Source of the DNA: Litorihabitans aurantiacus
GTDB taxonomy: Bacteria; Actinomycetota; Actinomycetes; Actinomycetales; Beutenbergiaceae
Direction: 5' to 3'
Assembly: GCF_030161595.1 (NCBI RefSeq)
Contig: NZ_BSUM01000001.1
Coordinates: 3,472,001-3,536,000 of the forward strand
DNA: 64,000 nucleotides
Shown: piece by piece, positions 18,527-31,028 of the stretch
Numbering within the stretch: the stretch's first letter is position 1
How the letters are laid out: every line of letters begins with the position of its first letter
The notes under the pieces: model-generated
The model's input: the letters and a program-made list of their open reading frames with translations, nothing else
Databases searched by the model: none
Told to the model about the DNA's origin: nothing
Made by a program: the position numbers and the translations under genes

Positions 18527-21500
18527 GTGAGAACCCCGTCGCCCGCTCCCGCCCGCCGGCCCGCCGGGCCCCGCCGTCGCGCACGCCGGCGATCCGCGCT
18601 CGCCGGTGCGGTGGCCGCGGTGCTCGGGGCGACCGTCGCGCTGACCGCCGTCCCGGCCGGTGCCGCACCCGAGGCGGCGGGGGAGGGCTGGCGCGTCGAC
18701 GACGTCGGCGGTGCCTACGAGATCACCGTCGAGCTGGACGAGCCGCTCGAGATGCGCGCGGCCGCGCCCGCGATCGTCGTCGACGGCGTCGAGGTCGGGA
18801 CCGCGCGACTGTCGGAGGACGGGCGCAGCCTCGTGGCCACCACGAACGACCCGGACGTGCTCGCGGCCGACGAGGTCGAGGCGGGCTGGTCCGGGGAGGC
18901 GCGCTCGCCGTCGACGATCACGCCCGCGGCGGTCGTGGACCCGGGCGCCGCGACGCCGCCCTCGCCCGCGTTCGCGACCGACCCGGGCGCACCGGGTCCC
19001 CACACCGTGGGGCGGACCTCCTACGACCTCGGCCGCTCCGCCGTCGAGCTGCGCGACATGCTTCCGGTCACGCGCGGCGAGATGGTCGCGACCGTGACCT
19101 ACCCGTCCGATGTCGCGGGGCCGAGCCCCGTCGTCGTCATGGTGCACGGACGCGGGGACTCCTGCCTCACCGCCGGTGGTGCGATCCCGCGACCCCTCGT
19201 CTACCCGTGCCGCACGGGCGAGCGCGAGGTGGCCAATCACACCGGATTCGGTCAGCTCGGCACCCTGCTCGCGTCGCAGGGCTACGTGACGGTCTCGATC
19301 AGTGCCAACGCGATCAGCGTCTACGACGACGTGCGCACCGCCGACCGGGGAGCGAGTGCCCGCGGCGGGCTGATCCTGTCGCACCTCGACCTGCTCGACC
19401 GGGCCAACCGCGGCGACGCGTCCGCGGGGCTGCCCGGAGTGCTCGAGGGTCGGCTCGACCTGGCGCGCGTCGGTCTGATGGGCCACTCCCGCGGCGGCGA
19501 GGGTGCGGTCCGCGCGGTCCAGCTCGCGCAGACAACGCCGGGCGGGGGCGCCCGATCGACTCGGCCCTCCTCCTGGCGCCGAGCGACATGGGGCGTCTGA
19601 CGCTGCCGGACGTCCCCACGTTCACGGTCCTGCCCTACTGCGACGGCGACCTCGCCTCCCTCCCCGGGGCTCAGCTGCACGATGACTCGCGGTACGCGTT
19701 CGACGACGACGTCCTGCGTTCCACGGCCCTCGTCATGGGCGCGAACCACAACTTCTTCAACGCGGGGTGGACGAGCGACGACTGGTTGCGGCAGGTCGAG
19801 ATGGGTGGGTCGCGCGGCCCGACGTGCGACCCCGGCGCCGCGAGCGACCGCCTGACCGCGGTCGAGCAGCGCCGGGTCCTCGACACCTACGCCGCCGCGT
19901 GGTTCGGCCTCACGCTCTCGGGGGAGAGCGCGATGCTCCCGATGTTCGACGGCACCGGGGCGGTCCCCGACGCGCTCGTCGCCGCGACGGGCGCTGAGAT
20001 CGTCACGACGGCGACGGCGCCCGCCGGCTCCCGCCGCGACGTCGCGCGCCTCACCGCGGACTCGTCGTCGGTGACCGCCACCCCTGGGGCGAGCGCGCGC
20101 GTGTGCGCGTCGGCCGACGGGCGCCCGGTGCCGCAGGCGCTACCGGCGTGCGCCTCGCTCGGGTCCGGTGCCGGGCAGGTCGACGAGAGGCAGGTGCCGC
20201 ACTGGACGCCGGCACTGAACGCCCCGGCCGCGCCCGCCGGCGCCGCGCTCGACCTGCGCTGGAGCAGTGCGGGGGCGGGGGTCGCCGTCGCCCTCCCCGC
20301 GGGTCAGCGCGACCTCTCGGCGTTCGCGGTCGACGGCGCGCTCACGCTGCACGCGACGCCGGCACCGGGCGCGACGACCGTGCAGGCGATGACACTGACG
20401 GTGCGCGACGGCGCGGGCGGCGCCGCCACGGTGCGGCTCGACGAGGTGAGCGGGGCGCTCGCGCCGCTGCCCGGCCAGGGTTGGCCGCTGAACAAGACGC
20501 TGCTGCGCGGGGTCCGGGTGCCGCTCGCGCAGCTCGCGGGCGTGAACTGGGGCGACGTCGTCTCGATCGAGCTGCGCGGGGTGGGGTCGAGCGGGGCGGT
20601 CGTGCTGTCCGACCTGGCGGTCTCGCGCTCGGCGGTCGGGGCGCAGAGCGGCGCACCGCTGCCGACGCTGTCGATGGAGCGGACCGTGGTGCGGGAGGGC
20701 GCCGGACCGGGACTGACGCTGCTGCCCGTCCGGCTGTCCGGCCCGGCGGCGACGGCCGTGACGGCGTCGGTCGAGACCGTGCGGGCCGGCGGTAGCGGCC
20801 CGCAGCTCGCCGTCCGGCAGCTGACGTTCGCCCCGGGGCAGACGTGCCTCACGGTTCCGGTGGCGCTGGTGGGGGACCGCTCGCCGTCGTCGCTGCCCGA
20901 ACGCGGGGTGGTGGCGACGGCCGCGGCGGTGACCGGGGCGGTCGGGACGAGGACGTCGGTGCAGCTGCTCGTGACGGAGGACGACGGCGTGACGGGCTCG
21001 CCCGGGGGCCCGCGCTGCCGCGCGAGACCGAGCCGCGCACCGACCCGTGCGGGCGGACGTCGGCGGACCTGTTCGTCGACGTCCCGGTCGGGATGCTGCA
21101 CCACGAGGCGATGGCGTGGTTCGGGGCGACCGGGGTGACGACGGGGTGGAGCACGCCGGCGGGGGTCGAGTACCGGCCGACCAGCCCCGTGAATCGCGAT
21201 GCGATGGCCGCGTTCCTCTACCGGTTCGCGGGGTCGCCGGCGTTCACCCCGCCGGCGACGTCGCCGTTCCTCGACGTGCGGACCGACAACATGTACTACC
21301 GCGAGATCACGTGGCTGCGGGCCCAGGGGATCAGCACGGGCTGGACGGTGGCGGGTGGTGTGGAGTTCCGCCCGCTCGAACCGGTCAACCGCGACGCGAT
21401 GGCCGCGTTCCTGCACCGGTTCGCCGGGAGCCCGCCCCCGCCGTCGGGTGGGTCGCCGTTCACCGACGTGGCCCCGGGCCAGCTGCACGGCGACGCGATG

Positions 21501-21632
21501 CGGTGGCTCGCCGCGGCGGGTGTCTCGCAGGGCTGGGAGGTCGAGCCGGGGCGGTTCGAGTACCGACCGCTGCAGCCGGTGAACCGCGATGCGATGGCGA
21601 CCTTCCTCGAGCGGCTGACCCGCATCCCCTGA
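18527..21632 (+). CDS. Secreted alpha/beta-hydrolase (esterase-like) with Calx-beta and S-layer-like repeats; two frame breaks
   Basis: Once two frame breaks are bridged this is a protein of about 1,035 residues. GTG 18527 starts a long twin-arginine-free signal region ending in AVPAGAAPEA. The hydrolase domain has the oxyanion segment VMVHGRGDSC, the nucleophile motif GLMGHSRGGEG, an acid region LPYCDGD and the histidine motif MGANHNFFN. Then come a beta-sandwich, a Calx-beta-like domain (VVREGAGPGLTLLPVRL) and three S-layer-like repeats. The frame breaks at G runs 19544-19548 and 21004-21008. One extra G in each restores GGGRPIDSALLLAP and GGPALPRETEP, which match the paralogue at 22198. 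The substrate is unknown; a carboxylester or polyester is a guess from the fold. Confidence 0.8.
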
Positions 21633-21747
21633 CCCGGGGCCGCTGCCCCGAGGCCGGCCGCTCGCGGCACGCCTGGCGGCCGTGCTCGGGCGGTCGGGCT
21701 CACGCACCGGGCGGTGCGTCGAAACCGTCGGCCGGTCCGGCCGGTCC

Positions 21748-21845
21748 GTTGGGCGGTGCGACAAACTCGTCGGGCGGTGCGACGAACTCGTCGGGCGGTC
21801 TGACGAACCCGTCGGGCGGTCTGGCGAATCCGTCGGGCGGTTTGA
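21748..21845. repeat. 21-base tandem repeat array
   Basis: Four complete units and one partial of GTCGGGCGGTGCGACGAACTC, starting at 21748, 21769, 21790, 21811 and 21832. The units drift in the second half. Being a multiple of three, the array is open in several frames, but no frame has a plausible gene around it. Confidence 0.8.
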
Positions 21846-21917
21846 GATCGTGCCCGCGTGGCGGAGCCCTGCTCTGACCTGCGGTGATGCGCGGGAGTTG
21901 CGCCATCAGTAGTGCTC

Positions 21918-21980
21918 AGACCGCCCGAAGGACCGGGCAGACCGCCCGAAGGACCGGGCGGACCGCCCGAACGCCCGGCC
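21918..21980. repeat. Second 21-base array, inverted relative to the first
   Basis: AGACCGCCCGAAGGACCGGGC occurs twice exactly (21918-21938, 21939-21959), with a diverged third unit. Its GACCGCCCGA core is the reverse complement of TCGGGCGGTC in the 21748 array, so the two arrays face each other. Confidence 0.75.
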
Positions 21981-22197
21981 CGAACGCCCGGCCCGGCCGT
22001 CCGCCGTCACGCCAGTCCGCCGCCAACCCGTTCCGCCGCGAACGAAACATGGACGTTCCACAGGGGAAACCAGGGGTGCGCATTACCGGGAAAGAGTGGA
22101 CGCACCGCCACGACCCGCCCGCGCCACCACGCGCGAGCCCGCCGCGCGCGGCTCGCCCGCGGCCTCGTCGCCGCCCACCCGAAGGAGCCCCACCCGC

Positions 22198-25100
22198 ATG
22201 AGACACACCCAGGCACGCCGTCGATCGCTGGGGTGGGGTGCCGCTCTCGCGGCCGCCGCCCTCGTGGTCACGCCGGTCGCCGCGCAGGCCGATCCTGCCG
22301 CGGACACCCCCTCGTGGTCACCGGAGACGGTTGGCAGATCGAGCAGAGCAGCGGCCTCTACGAGGTGACGGTGGAGCTCGACGCACCGCTCGAGGTCCGC
22401 AGCGCCGCCCCCGCCGTCTTCGTGGACGGCGAGGAGGTCGGCAGCGCCGTCGAGTCCGAGGACGGCCTCAGCCTCTCCGTCGTGACCGCCGACCCGTCGG
22501 TGCTCGACGCGTCCGCCGTCGACGCCGGCTGGTCCGGGCAGCCGCTGGCCGACACGTCCTCCGCGCAGCACCAGGCCGGCGGGCAGGCTCGCACGTCCGG
22601 CCCCACGGGCCCCGACGCCGCCACCGACCCCACCGACCCCACCGACGGCGCCACCACGACCGCCGCGGCGGCCCAGGCGGTCCTCGACGCCGACCCGACG
22701 GCGCCCGGCGAGTTCACCGTCGCGCGCGCCGACTACGACCTCGGCGACCAGGCCGTGGACCTGCAGGACATCGGTGGTCAGAAGGGCGAGGTCCGTGCGG
22801 CGGTCTACTACCCGCAGCAGGCCGCGGGCGAGCGCCCCGTCGTCGTGTTCCTGCACGGCCGCCACACCTCGTGCGCCAACCCCACGCCGTCGACCCCGAT
22901 CCCGAACCCGGGCCGCTACCCGTGCGCCGAGGGCCTCGTCGACATCCCCAGCTACCTCGGCTACGACGCCCCGGCCGAGACGCTCGCGAGCAACGGCTAC
23001 GTCGTCGTCTCGATCTCCGCGAACGCCGTGAACTCGCACGACAACCAGCTCGCCCCCGACTACGGCGCGACCGCCCGCGGTGGCCTCGTCCTGAGCCACC
23101 TCGAGCTGCTGGCGCAGGCGAACGCCGGGCAGGCCGAGGGCCTGTCGCGCGAGCTGCAGGGCCGCCTCGACCTCGACCACGTGGGACTCATGGGTCACTC
23201 GCGCGGCGGTGACGGCGTCGTGCGCGCCGCGCTCATGAACGAGGCGCTGCCGCAGCCGTTCGGCATCGAGTCGGTGCTGCCGCTCGCGCCGGTCGACTTC
23301 GGCCGCCTCAGCCTCCCCGACGTGCCCACCTACACCCTCCTGCCCTACTGCGACGGCGACGTCGTGAACCTCCAGGGCCAGCACTTCTACGAGGACTCGC
23401 GTCAGGCGTTCGACGACGGCGTGCTGCGCGCCACCGGCCTGGTCATGGGCGCGAACCACAACTTCTTCAACACCAACTGGACGCCGGGCCTCTACCCCTA
23501 CGCCGTCTCCGACGACTGGGCCGCGCAGGACCGGCAGCAGGTCAACCCGGTCTGTGGTCAGAACGCCGAGCCGCGCCTGACCCCCGCCGAGCAGTACAAC
23601 CTCGGTGACGCCTACGTCTCGGCGTGGTTCCTCCTCACGATGGGGGCTCAGGACGAGTTCCTGCCGATGTTCGACGGTTCCGGTGCCGTCCCGGCCGTGG
23701 TCGGTGACGCCGAGGTCCACACCGTCGCGGCGCAGGCCGGCGCGAGCCAGCTCGACGTCGCCCCGCTCATGACCGCGTCCTCCCGGGTCACGGTCCAGGG
23801 TGCCGCGACGGCGACCTACTGCGCCTCGCTCGACGGTCGCCCGTTCCCGCAGCAGATCCCCGCGTGCGCCCAGCAGGCGAACGTCACGAGCTCGCAGGCG
23901 CCGCACTGGACGCCGATGCGGTTCGCGCCGTCGGCCCCGGCCGGTCAGATGCTCGACCTGCGGTGGACCGCCGCGGACGGCGGCGTGCGCATCGCGATGC
24001 CGTCGGGCCAGCGCGACGTCTCCGGCTTCGAGAACCTCTCGTTCCGCACCGCCCCCGGCCAGCTGACCAGCGGCGCGCAGGACATGACCGTCACGGTCCT
24101 CGACGGCGCCGGCCGCACCGCGTCCTTCACGGTGTCGCAGGTGAGCCCCGCGCTCACGCCGCTGCCCGGCACCGCGACGCCGCTGCGCAAGACCTACCTG
24201 CGCACGGTGTCCTACCCGGTCGCCGAGATCGCCGCCGCCGGCGTCGACCTGACCGACGTGCGCCAGATCCGCCTCGGCGGGGTCGGCGACGCCGGAGCCG
24301 CCTACGTCTCCGACGTCGCCTTCTCGACGCCGGACGTCGGCACCGCGGGCACGCTCGCGCTGCCCAGCCTCACGGTGGGCGACGCGTACGTGAACGAGGG
24401 CGCCGGCCCGGGCGAGGCGCTCGTCGGCCTGACGCTGTCGGAGCCCAGCTCCGTCCCGGTCACCACCTACGTCGAGGCGATCGGCGGCTCCGGCACGGTC
24501 GGCGCGCAGCGCCTCGCCTCCTCGGTGACGTTCGAGCCCGGGCAGACCTGCCTCGCGTTCGCGGTGCCGCTCGAGGGCGACCGCCGCCCGTCCGCCGTGC
24601 CGACGACGTCGATCGCCGTCACCGCGGCGACCGTCACGAACGCCGTGACGGCCGACGCGTTCGGCCTGCTGACCGTGCGCGAGGACGACGCCGTCGTGCT
24701 CGCCGACGGGACCGTGGGCCAGATGGCGCCGGACCCGGGCCCGCAGACCGACCCGTGCGCCCCGCGCGCCGACGTCGTCTTCACGGACGTGGCGAGCACC
24801 AACCAGTTCGTCGAGGAGATCAGCTGGCTGCTGGCGACGGGGATCACCACCGGGTGGGACACGCCGTCGGGCAAGGAGTTCCGCCCGCTCACCCCCGTCG
24901 CGCGGGACGCGATGGCCGCGTTCCTCTTCCGCTACTCCGGGGCGCCCGCGGACTACGTGGGGCTGGAGACGTCGCCGTTCATCGACGTCCCGACCACCAA
25001 CCAGTTCTACCGCGAGATCTCCTGGCTGTACGAGCAGGGCATCTCGAAGGGCTGGGAGACGCCGGCCGGGCTCGAGTTCCGCCCCCTGGCCTCGATCAAC

Positions 25101-25346
25101 CGCGACGCCATGGCCGCGTTCCTGTACCGGTTCGCGAAGGAGCCGGAGGTCGACGCCTCGGCCGGGACGATGTTCACCGACGTCGCGCCGACCGACCAGT
25201 TCTTCACGGAGATCTCGTGGCTGGCGCAGTCGGGGATCTCGACCGGGTACGAGCAGCCGGACGGGTCGGTCACGTTCGGGCCGCTCGTCTCGGTCAAGCG
25301 CGACGCGATGGCGGCGTTCCTGTACCGCTACAGCCAGCTCGGCTGA
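22198..25346 (+). CDS. Secreted alpha/beta-hydrolase paralogue with Calx-beta and S-layer-like repeats; one frame break
   Basis: This is the second copy of the esterase-like surface protein, about 1,050 residues after repair. ATG 22198 follows GAAGGAG and begins a clear signal peptide (LAAAALVVTPVAAQADP). The frame breaks at C run 22307-22311, just after the signal peptide. One extra C gives DTPLVVTGDGWQIEQSSGLY, which aligns with the paralogue. Catalytic elements are VVFLHGRHTSC, GLMGHSRGGDG, LLPYCDGDV and GANHNFFNTNW. A Calx-beta-like domain (YVNEGAGPGEALVGLTL) and three S-layer-like repeats complete it. The tandem arrangement with 18527 indicates local gene duplication followed by divergence. 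Confidence 0.83.
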
Positions 25347-25365
25347 CAGCCGCCAGGTGACGCAG

Positions 25366-25403
25366 CACGACGGCCGGACCCCGCTGGGGGTCCGGCCGTC
25401 GTG
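25366..25403. terminator. Bidirectional hairpin terminator
   Basis: A 17-bp perfect stem (25366-25382 with 25387-25403) and GCTG loop lie between the convergent hydrolase and thioredoxin genes. Confidence 0.85.
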
Positions 25404-25436
25404 TCGTGCGTGCCGCCGCGGGCGACGGCGGGGCGC

Positions 25437-25826
25437 TCAGCCCTCGACGGCGGCGGCCTTCTCGGCTGCCTCCTGCGTCGCGATGTCGGAGCGCACCTTG
25501 TCCATGTCGAGCTCGCCGACCTTGGTCAGCAGCTCCTCGAGCTGGGCCGGGGGCAGCGCGCCCGCGGAGCGGTGCACGAGGATCTGGTCGCGGAAGACCA
25601 TCAGCGTCGGGATCGAGGAGATGCCGGCCTGGCCGGCGAGCTCCTGCTCGGCGTCGGTGTCGACCTTGCCGAACACGACGTCGGAGTGCTTCTCGGACGC
25701 GGCGGAGTAGGTCGGCGCGAACTGCTTGCACGGGCCGCACCACTCGGCCCAGAAGTCGACGATGACCGTCCCGTTGCTCGTGATCGTCTCGCCGAAGGTG
25801 GCGGCCGTGAGGTCGATGGTGCTCAT
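25437..25826 (-). CDS. trxA: Thioredoxin
   Basis: This 129-residue protein is a cytoplasmic disulfide reductase with the active site VIVDFWAEWCGPCKQFAP (CGPC) and the cis-proline segment ISSIPTLMVFRD. It carries an extra C-terminal tail of about 25 residues rich in Ala and Glu, absent from the classic 105-residue form. ATG 25826 overlaps the stop of the MFS gene as ATGA, so the two are co-translated. Confidence 0.95.
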   Translation of the reverse strand: MSTIDLTAATFGETITSNGTVIVDFWAEWCGPCKQFAPTYSAASEKHSDVVFGKVDTDAEQELAGQAGISSIPTLMVFRDQILVHRSAGALPPAQLEELLTKVGELDMDKVRSDIATQEAAEKAAAVEG

Positions 25827-27072
25827 CGCAACTCCTGGTGGTTCTCGGGGATGGTGTCCGCCTCGGTCAACGCCGCACCCGGCCGCTTCATTCCGCGTGC
25901 GAGCGTCGCCATGACCGTGACGACGACGGCGACCACCCCCGCCCCGATCGTCACGAGGAACCCCGAGTGCGACCCGTGCGCGTCGATGATCGGCCCGGCG
26001 ATCGCCGAACCGCCCGCCACCCCGACCCCCAGCGCCGTGCTGATCCACGTCAGCCCCTCGGTGAGGCGCTGGTGCGGCACGACCGCCTGCACGAGGGCGT
26101 TGCCCGCGATGAGCGTCGGCGCGATCGCGAGCCCGACCACGGCCATCACGGCCGCCAGCGCGAGCAGCGTGCCCGCCAGGAAGAACAGGGAGACGCCGAC
26201 GGCGAGCGCGACCGTCCCGACCGCGAACCGCGTCCACAGCGCCGAGCGCCACGTCCGCGCCCCGTAGACGAGGCCGCCCACGAGCGACCCGCCCGCGAAG
26301 CACGCGAGGATCACGCCGGACAGCCCCTTGTTCCCGGCCTCCTCGGCGAACGCGACGGTCGAGACGTCGGTCGCGCCGAAGATCGCGCCCATGCACACGA
26401 ACACCACGATGAGCACCGCGATCACGCGCAGGCGCAGGAGCGAGGGTCCGTGACCGCCCTCGCGGCGCCCGTTCGCGGGCGGCTCGGTGCTCCGCTGCGC
26501 GAGGAACGCGAACCCCCGACCACCGCGGCCACGATCGCGACGGCGATCCCCGCCGTCGGGTGCACGGTGGTGGCGAGGATCGTGGCGAGCACCGGCCCGA
26601 CGACGAACACCACCTCGTCCAGCACCGACTCCAGCGAGTAGGCGGTGTGCAGCTCGTCGGGGTTCGACACGACGGCGCCCCACCGCGTGCGCACGAGCGA
26701 GCCGATGCTGCCCATGGTCGCGCCGACGATCGCGGCGAGCAGGAACAGCCACACCGTGGGGGCGAGGTTCGTGGCGACGACGGCGAGCGCCGCCAGCGAC
26801 GTCATCGACACCGCGATCGCGGGGCGCATCACGCGCGCCTGGCCGTAGACGTCGATGAGCTTGGCGATCTGCGGCGCCGCGATCGCCTGCGCCACGATGT
26901 ATGCGGCCGAGACCTGGCCGGCCAGGCCGTAGGAGCCGTACAGCGCCCCGTCGGAGATCATCAGCACGATCCCGATCCCCGCCATCGAAATGGGGAAGCG
27001 CGCGAGCAGCCCGGCCGCGGAGAACTGCCACGCGCCGGGCTTGCTCAGGATCTGCTTGTACGGGTTCGCCAC
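25823..27072 (-). CDS. MFS transporter; one frame break
   Basis: This is a 12-helix major facilitator, about 416 residues after repair. It starts MANPYKQILSKPGAWQFSAAGLLARFP, typical of actinobacterial MFS proteins of unknown substrate. Helices run to GAGVVAVVVTVMATL at the C-terminus. The frame breaks at C run 26513-26517 (G run on the coding strand). One extra base gives AAVVGGGFAFLAQRSTEPP and joins both halves. It is upstream of and overlaps trxA. Confidence 0.85.
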
Positions 27073-27156
27073 ACCGCAGATTCTCGCACCGTCCGGGTGG
27101 TCGGTTAGCGCGGTTCTGCGGTGGCGTGCGCCACCGGTCCGGCGGCGGTCGGTGCG

Positions 27157-28836
<1,680 letters not shown>

Positions 28837-28956
28837 GCCCCGATCCTGCCAGGTGGGGGTGCGCTGGACAGGATGCCGCGCGGGCGGCCGGGTGGGCGGC
28901 GTGCCCGCCCCGCCCCCCGCCGCCCAGCGGAAAGCACGTGGGCCGTACCCGCCCGG

Positions 28957-29023
28957 CGAGACGCGACATCGATGCCGAGCTGCGTCCCCAGCGCAGCGTT
29001 CTCGGCACGGATGTCGCATCTCG
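28957..29023. repeat. Long imperfect palindrome (REP-like)
   Basis: Two 23-base arms (28957-28979 and 29001-29023) match with three mismatches. The spacer between them holds its own CTGCG/CGCAG stem. The conserved arm reads GCGACATC..TGCCGAG. It could be a repetitive extragenic palindrome or a transcript-stabilising structure. Confidence 0.65.
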
Positions 29024-29066
29024 CGGAGCCCGGACGGGCGCGCGGGCGGCAGTGGTGAGGCGCACC

Positions 29067-29139
29067 TGCCGAGTTCGCGGTTCCACGCCGACGTCGGGGG
29101 TGTGCGCCGCGAACTGGGCACCGAGCCCCGAACTCGGCG
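29067..29139. repeat. Palindromic GCCGAGTTCG element
   Basis: TGCCGAGTTCGCGGTTCC (29067-29084) pairs imperfectly with GAGCCCCGAACTCGGCG (29123-29139). The arms match those of the 18323-18397 element, so these are two members of one intergenic repeat family. Confidence 0.6.
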
Positions 29140-29232
29140 TGAGGGTCCCGCGGCGCAGGTGGGGGCGGCTCGCGTGGGCGGGCGCCGCCTGGCGCGCGGC
29201 AGCGCCCGGCGGGCGGCGCGGCCGCCAGCAAC

Positions 29233-29238
29233 TAGGCT
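29233..29238 (+). promoter_or_regulatory. -10 element upstream of the DUF5926 gene
   Basis: TAGGCT ends eight bases before ATG 29247, consistent with a leaderless or nearly leaderless transcript. Confidence 0.4.
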
Positions 29239-29246
29239 CGTGGCCC

Positions 29247-30185
29247 ATGGCCAAGAAGAACCGCCGCACCGACCGCCCGGGTGCTCGCCCCGCCGACTCC
29301 ACGCGTCCCGGCGCGAAGCCGGCCAGCACCCCGCCGCAGCCGCCGAAGCCCAAGCGCCAGGCGGTCCCGTTCGTGGCACGCCCCTTCGAGGGCCTCCCCG
29401 GCGAGCACGACTGGATCGCGATGCGCGAGGTCGTCCCCGCGGCCACCGCGCAGGTGCGCACGACGGCGGAGCACGGCTCCCGCGACGTCACCATCGTCAG
29501 CCTGCTGCCGGATCTCCTCCCGGCGATGCGGCGGCAGGACGGCGTCGTCCTCGTGGCGCTGCAGACCGTCGGCACGAGCGGCGACGCGAGCCGCGACGTC
29601 GCCGACGCCCTCCTCCAGGCGCTCGACCTCGAGCCCGGCGGCGGCCTCGGCTCCATCGACCTGCCCGAGGCCGGCCCGCGCCTGCAGGACGTGCTCGACC
29701 TCTCCCAGCCGTTCGAGGTCAGCGTCCACGACACGTTCGACTACTGGGTCAGCGACGAGGAGAAGGCCGACAAGGAGGTGGCCGAGGCGCTCGAGAGCGC
29801 CAACGAGATGATCGTGCCGACCGCCGCCGTCGCCGTCCCCGAGGGCCTCGGCGCCGCCTACTGGTGCCGCATGAACGGCAAGGAGTTCCTGCGCTGGTCC
29901 GTGCCCGGCTCGGAGGAGGAGACGCTCGACGCGCTCGCCCGCCTCCAGGCCGCCCGCACCGCGGCGCTCGACGACGGCGCGCGCCTCATCGGCGCCTTCC
30001 GCACCGGCGGCGTCCTCGTCCCGGTGTGGGAGCTGGCTCGCGGTACCGAGGCGGACGAGCTGCCCGACGCCGTCGCCGCCCTCGGTGGCCGTCTGCGCGA
30101 CGCGCTCGACACCACCGATCCCCTCAGCTCCGACCAGCGACGGGCCCGCGCGGGCCTCGTCTCCCGCCAGGTCAACCTCCGGTAA
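29247..30185 (+). CDS. DUF5926 family protein
   Basis: This 312-residue cytoplasmic protein is widespread in actinobacteria and of unknown function. The first 40 residues are basic and proline-rich (MAKKNRRTDRPG...PKPKRQAVPF), probably disordered. The folded part begins at FVARPFEGLPGEHDWIAMREVVPA, a conserved opening of this family. No catalytic motif or membrane segment is seen. It is followed after 28 bases by a glycosyltransferase gene. Confidence 0.8.
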   Translation: MAKKNRRTDRPGARPADSTRPGAKPASTPPQPPKPKRQAVPFVARPFEGLPGEHDWIAMREVVPAATAQVRTTAEHGSRDVTIVSLLPDLLPAMRRQDGVVLVALQTVGTSGDASRDVADALLQALDLEPGGGLGSIDLPEAGPRLQDVLDLSQPFEVSVHDTFDYWVSDEEKADKEVAEALESANEMIVPTAAVAVPEGLGAAYWCRMNGKEFLRWSVPGSEEETLDALARLQAARTAALDDGARLIGAFRTGGVLVPVWELARGTEADELPDAVAALGGRLRDALDTTDPLSSDQRRARAGLVSRQVNLR

Positions 30186-30200
30186 AGATCGAGCGCTGGG

Positions 30201-30206
30201 TAGGGT
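30201..30206 (+). promoter_or_regulatory. -10 element of a leaderless glycosyltransferase promoter
   Basis: TAGGGT ends seven bases before GTG 30214. Confidence 0.4.
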
Positions 30207-30213
30207 AAGAGGC

Positions 30214-31028
30214 GTGGACGCAGACACCGGTTCGAACCGCGATCCGCTCCGCGTCGTCCGGGCCCGGGGCGTCAGCGCCCGCACGGCGCCCGACGGCGGC
30301 GCACCGGCCCCCGCAGCCAGCGGGTCGCGGCGATCATCCCGGCCAAGGACGAGTCGCAGCGCATCGCCGCGACCATCCGCTCGGCGCGCTCCATCCCGAA
30401 CGTCGACCTCGTCCTCGTCGTGGACGACGGCAGCGAGGACGACACCCAGCACATCGCGCGGGCGGCCGGCGCCGTCGTCGTGCGCCACTCCCACAACCGG
30501 GGCAAGGCGTCGGCGATGGAGACGGGCGCCGCCGTCGCCGCGATGCGCGACGCGGCCGACCAGCCGGCCCGCCTGCTGCTGTTCATCGACGCCGACCTCG
30601 GCGACACCGCCGTGAACACGGCGCCGCTCGTGCCGCCCGTGCTGGCGGGCAAGGCCGACCTCGCAATCGCGGTCCTGCCGCCCCAGGCGGGTGCCGGCGG
30701 GCACGGCATCGTGCTCGGCCTGGCGCGCAAGGCGATCCAGGGCGTCTCCGGCTGGACGCCGAAGGCGCCGCTGTCCGGTCAGCGCTGCATCACGCGCGAG
30801 GCGTTCGAGTCCGCGGCGCCGCTCGCCCGCGGCTGGGGCGTGGAGACCGGGATGACGCTCGACCTGCTCGAGCAGGGCTTCGGCGTCGTGGAGGTCCCGT
30901 GCGACCTGCGGCACCGGCCCTCCGGCTCCGACCTGCGCGGCTACCTGCACCGGGCCGCGCAGTACCGCGACATCGCGTACGCGATCGCGGTCCGCCGCGT
31001 GCGGCGCTACCCGGGCGAGCGCGCGTAG
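30214..31028 (+). CDS. Family 2 glycosyltransferase; one frame break
   Basis: This is an NDP-sugar-dependent glycosyltransferase of about 271 residues after repair. The GT-A nucleotide fold is shown by VAAIIPAKDESQRIAATI, LVLVVDDGSEDDT, and the metal-binding FIDADLGD. The frame breaks at C run 30308-30312. One extra C gives GGAPAPRSQRVAAIIPAKDE and joins the N-terminus to the catalytic core. A short C-terminal basic tail (AVRRVRRYPGERA) and the absence of membrane helices suggest a peripheral enzyme. Acceptor unknown. It is convergent with the membrane protein gene at 31029. Confidence 0.82.

Larger units (their letters stand above)
21633..22197. other. Gene-free region between the hydrolase paralogues
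   Basis: This 565-base gap holds two short tandem arrays (21748-21845 and 21918-21980) and one copy of a TCTGACCTGCGGTGATGCGC core at about 21873, which also occurs in the repeat cluster at 40286-40889. A GAAGGAG ribosome site for the next gene is at 22180-22187. Open frames through the arrays give only low-complexity peptides. Confidence 0.55.
28837..29246. other. Gene-free region between pgm and the DUF5926 gene
   Basis: These 410 bases contain two palindromic elements (28957-29023 and 29067-29139), a C6 run at 28913-28918, and the -10 element of the next gene. No gene is supported. Confidence 0.55.

Noticed and set aside
19544-19548. Programmed ribosomal frameshifting at G/C runs
   Set aside because: The breaks occur in nine unrelated genes without a common slippery heptamer or conserved downstream structure.
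21700-21906. Small minus-strand frame with PPDGF/PPDEF heptad repeats
   Set aside because: It is created by the 21-base tandem repeat, lacks a ribosome site, and its ends do not resemble a protein.
18527-25346. Calling the split hydrolase genes pseudogenes
   Set aside because: Every break is a single missing base in a G or C run, while catalytic residues and the surrounding coding signal are intact. The same lesion appears in unrelated genes.
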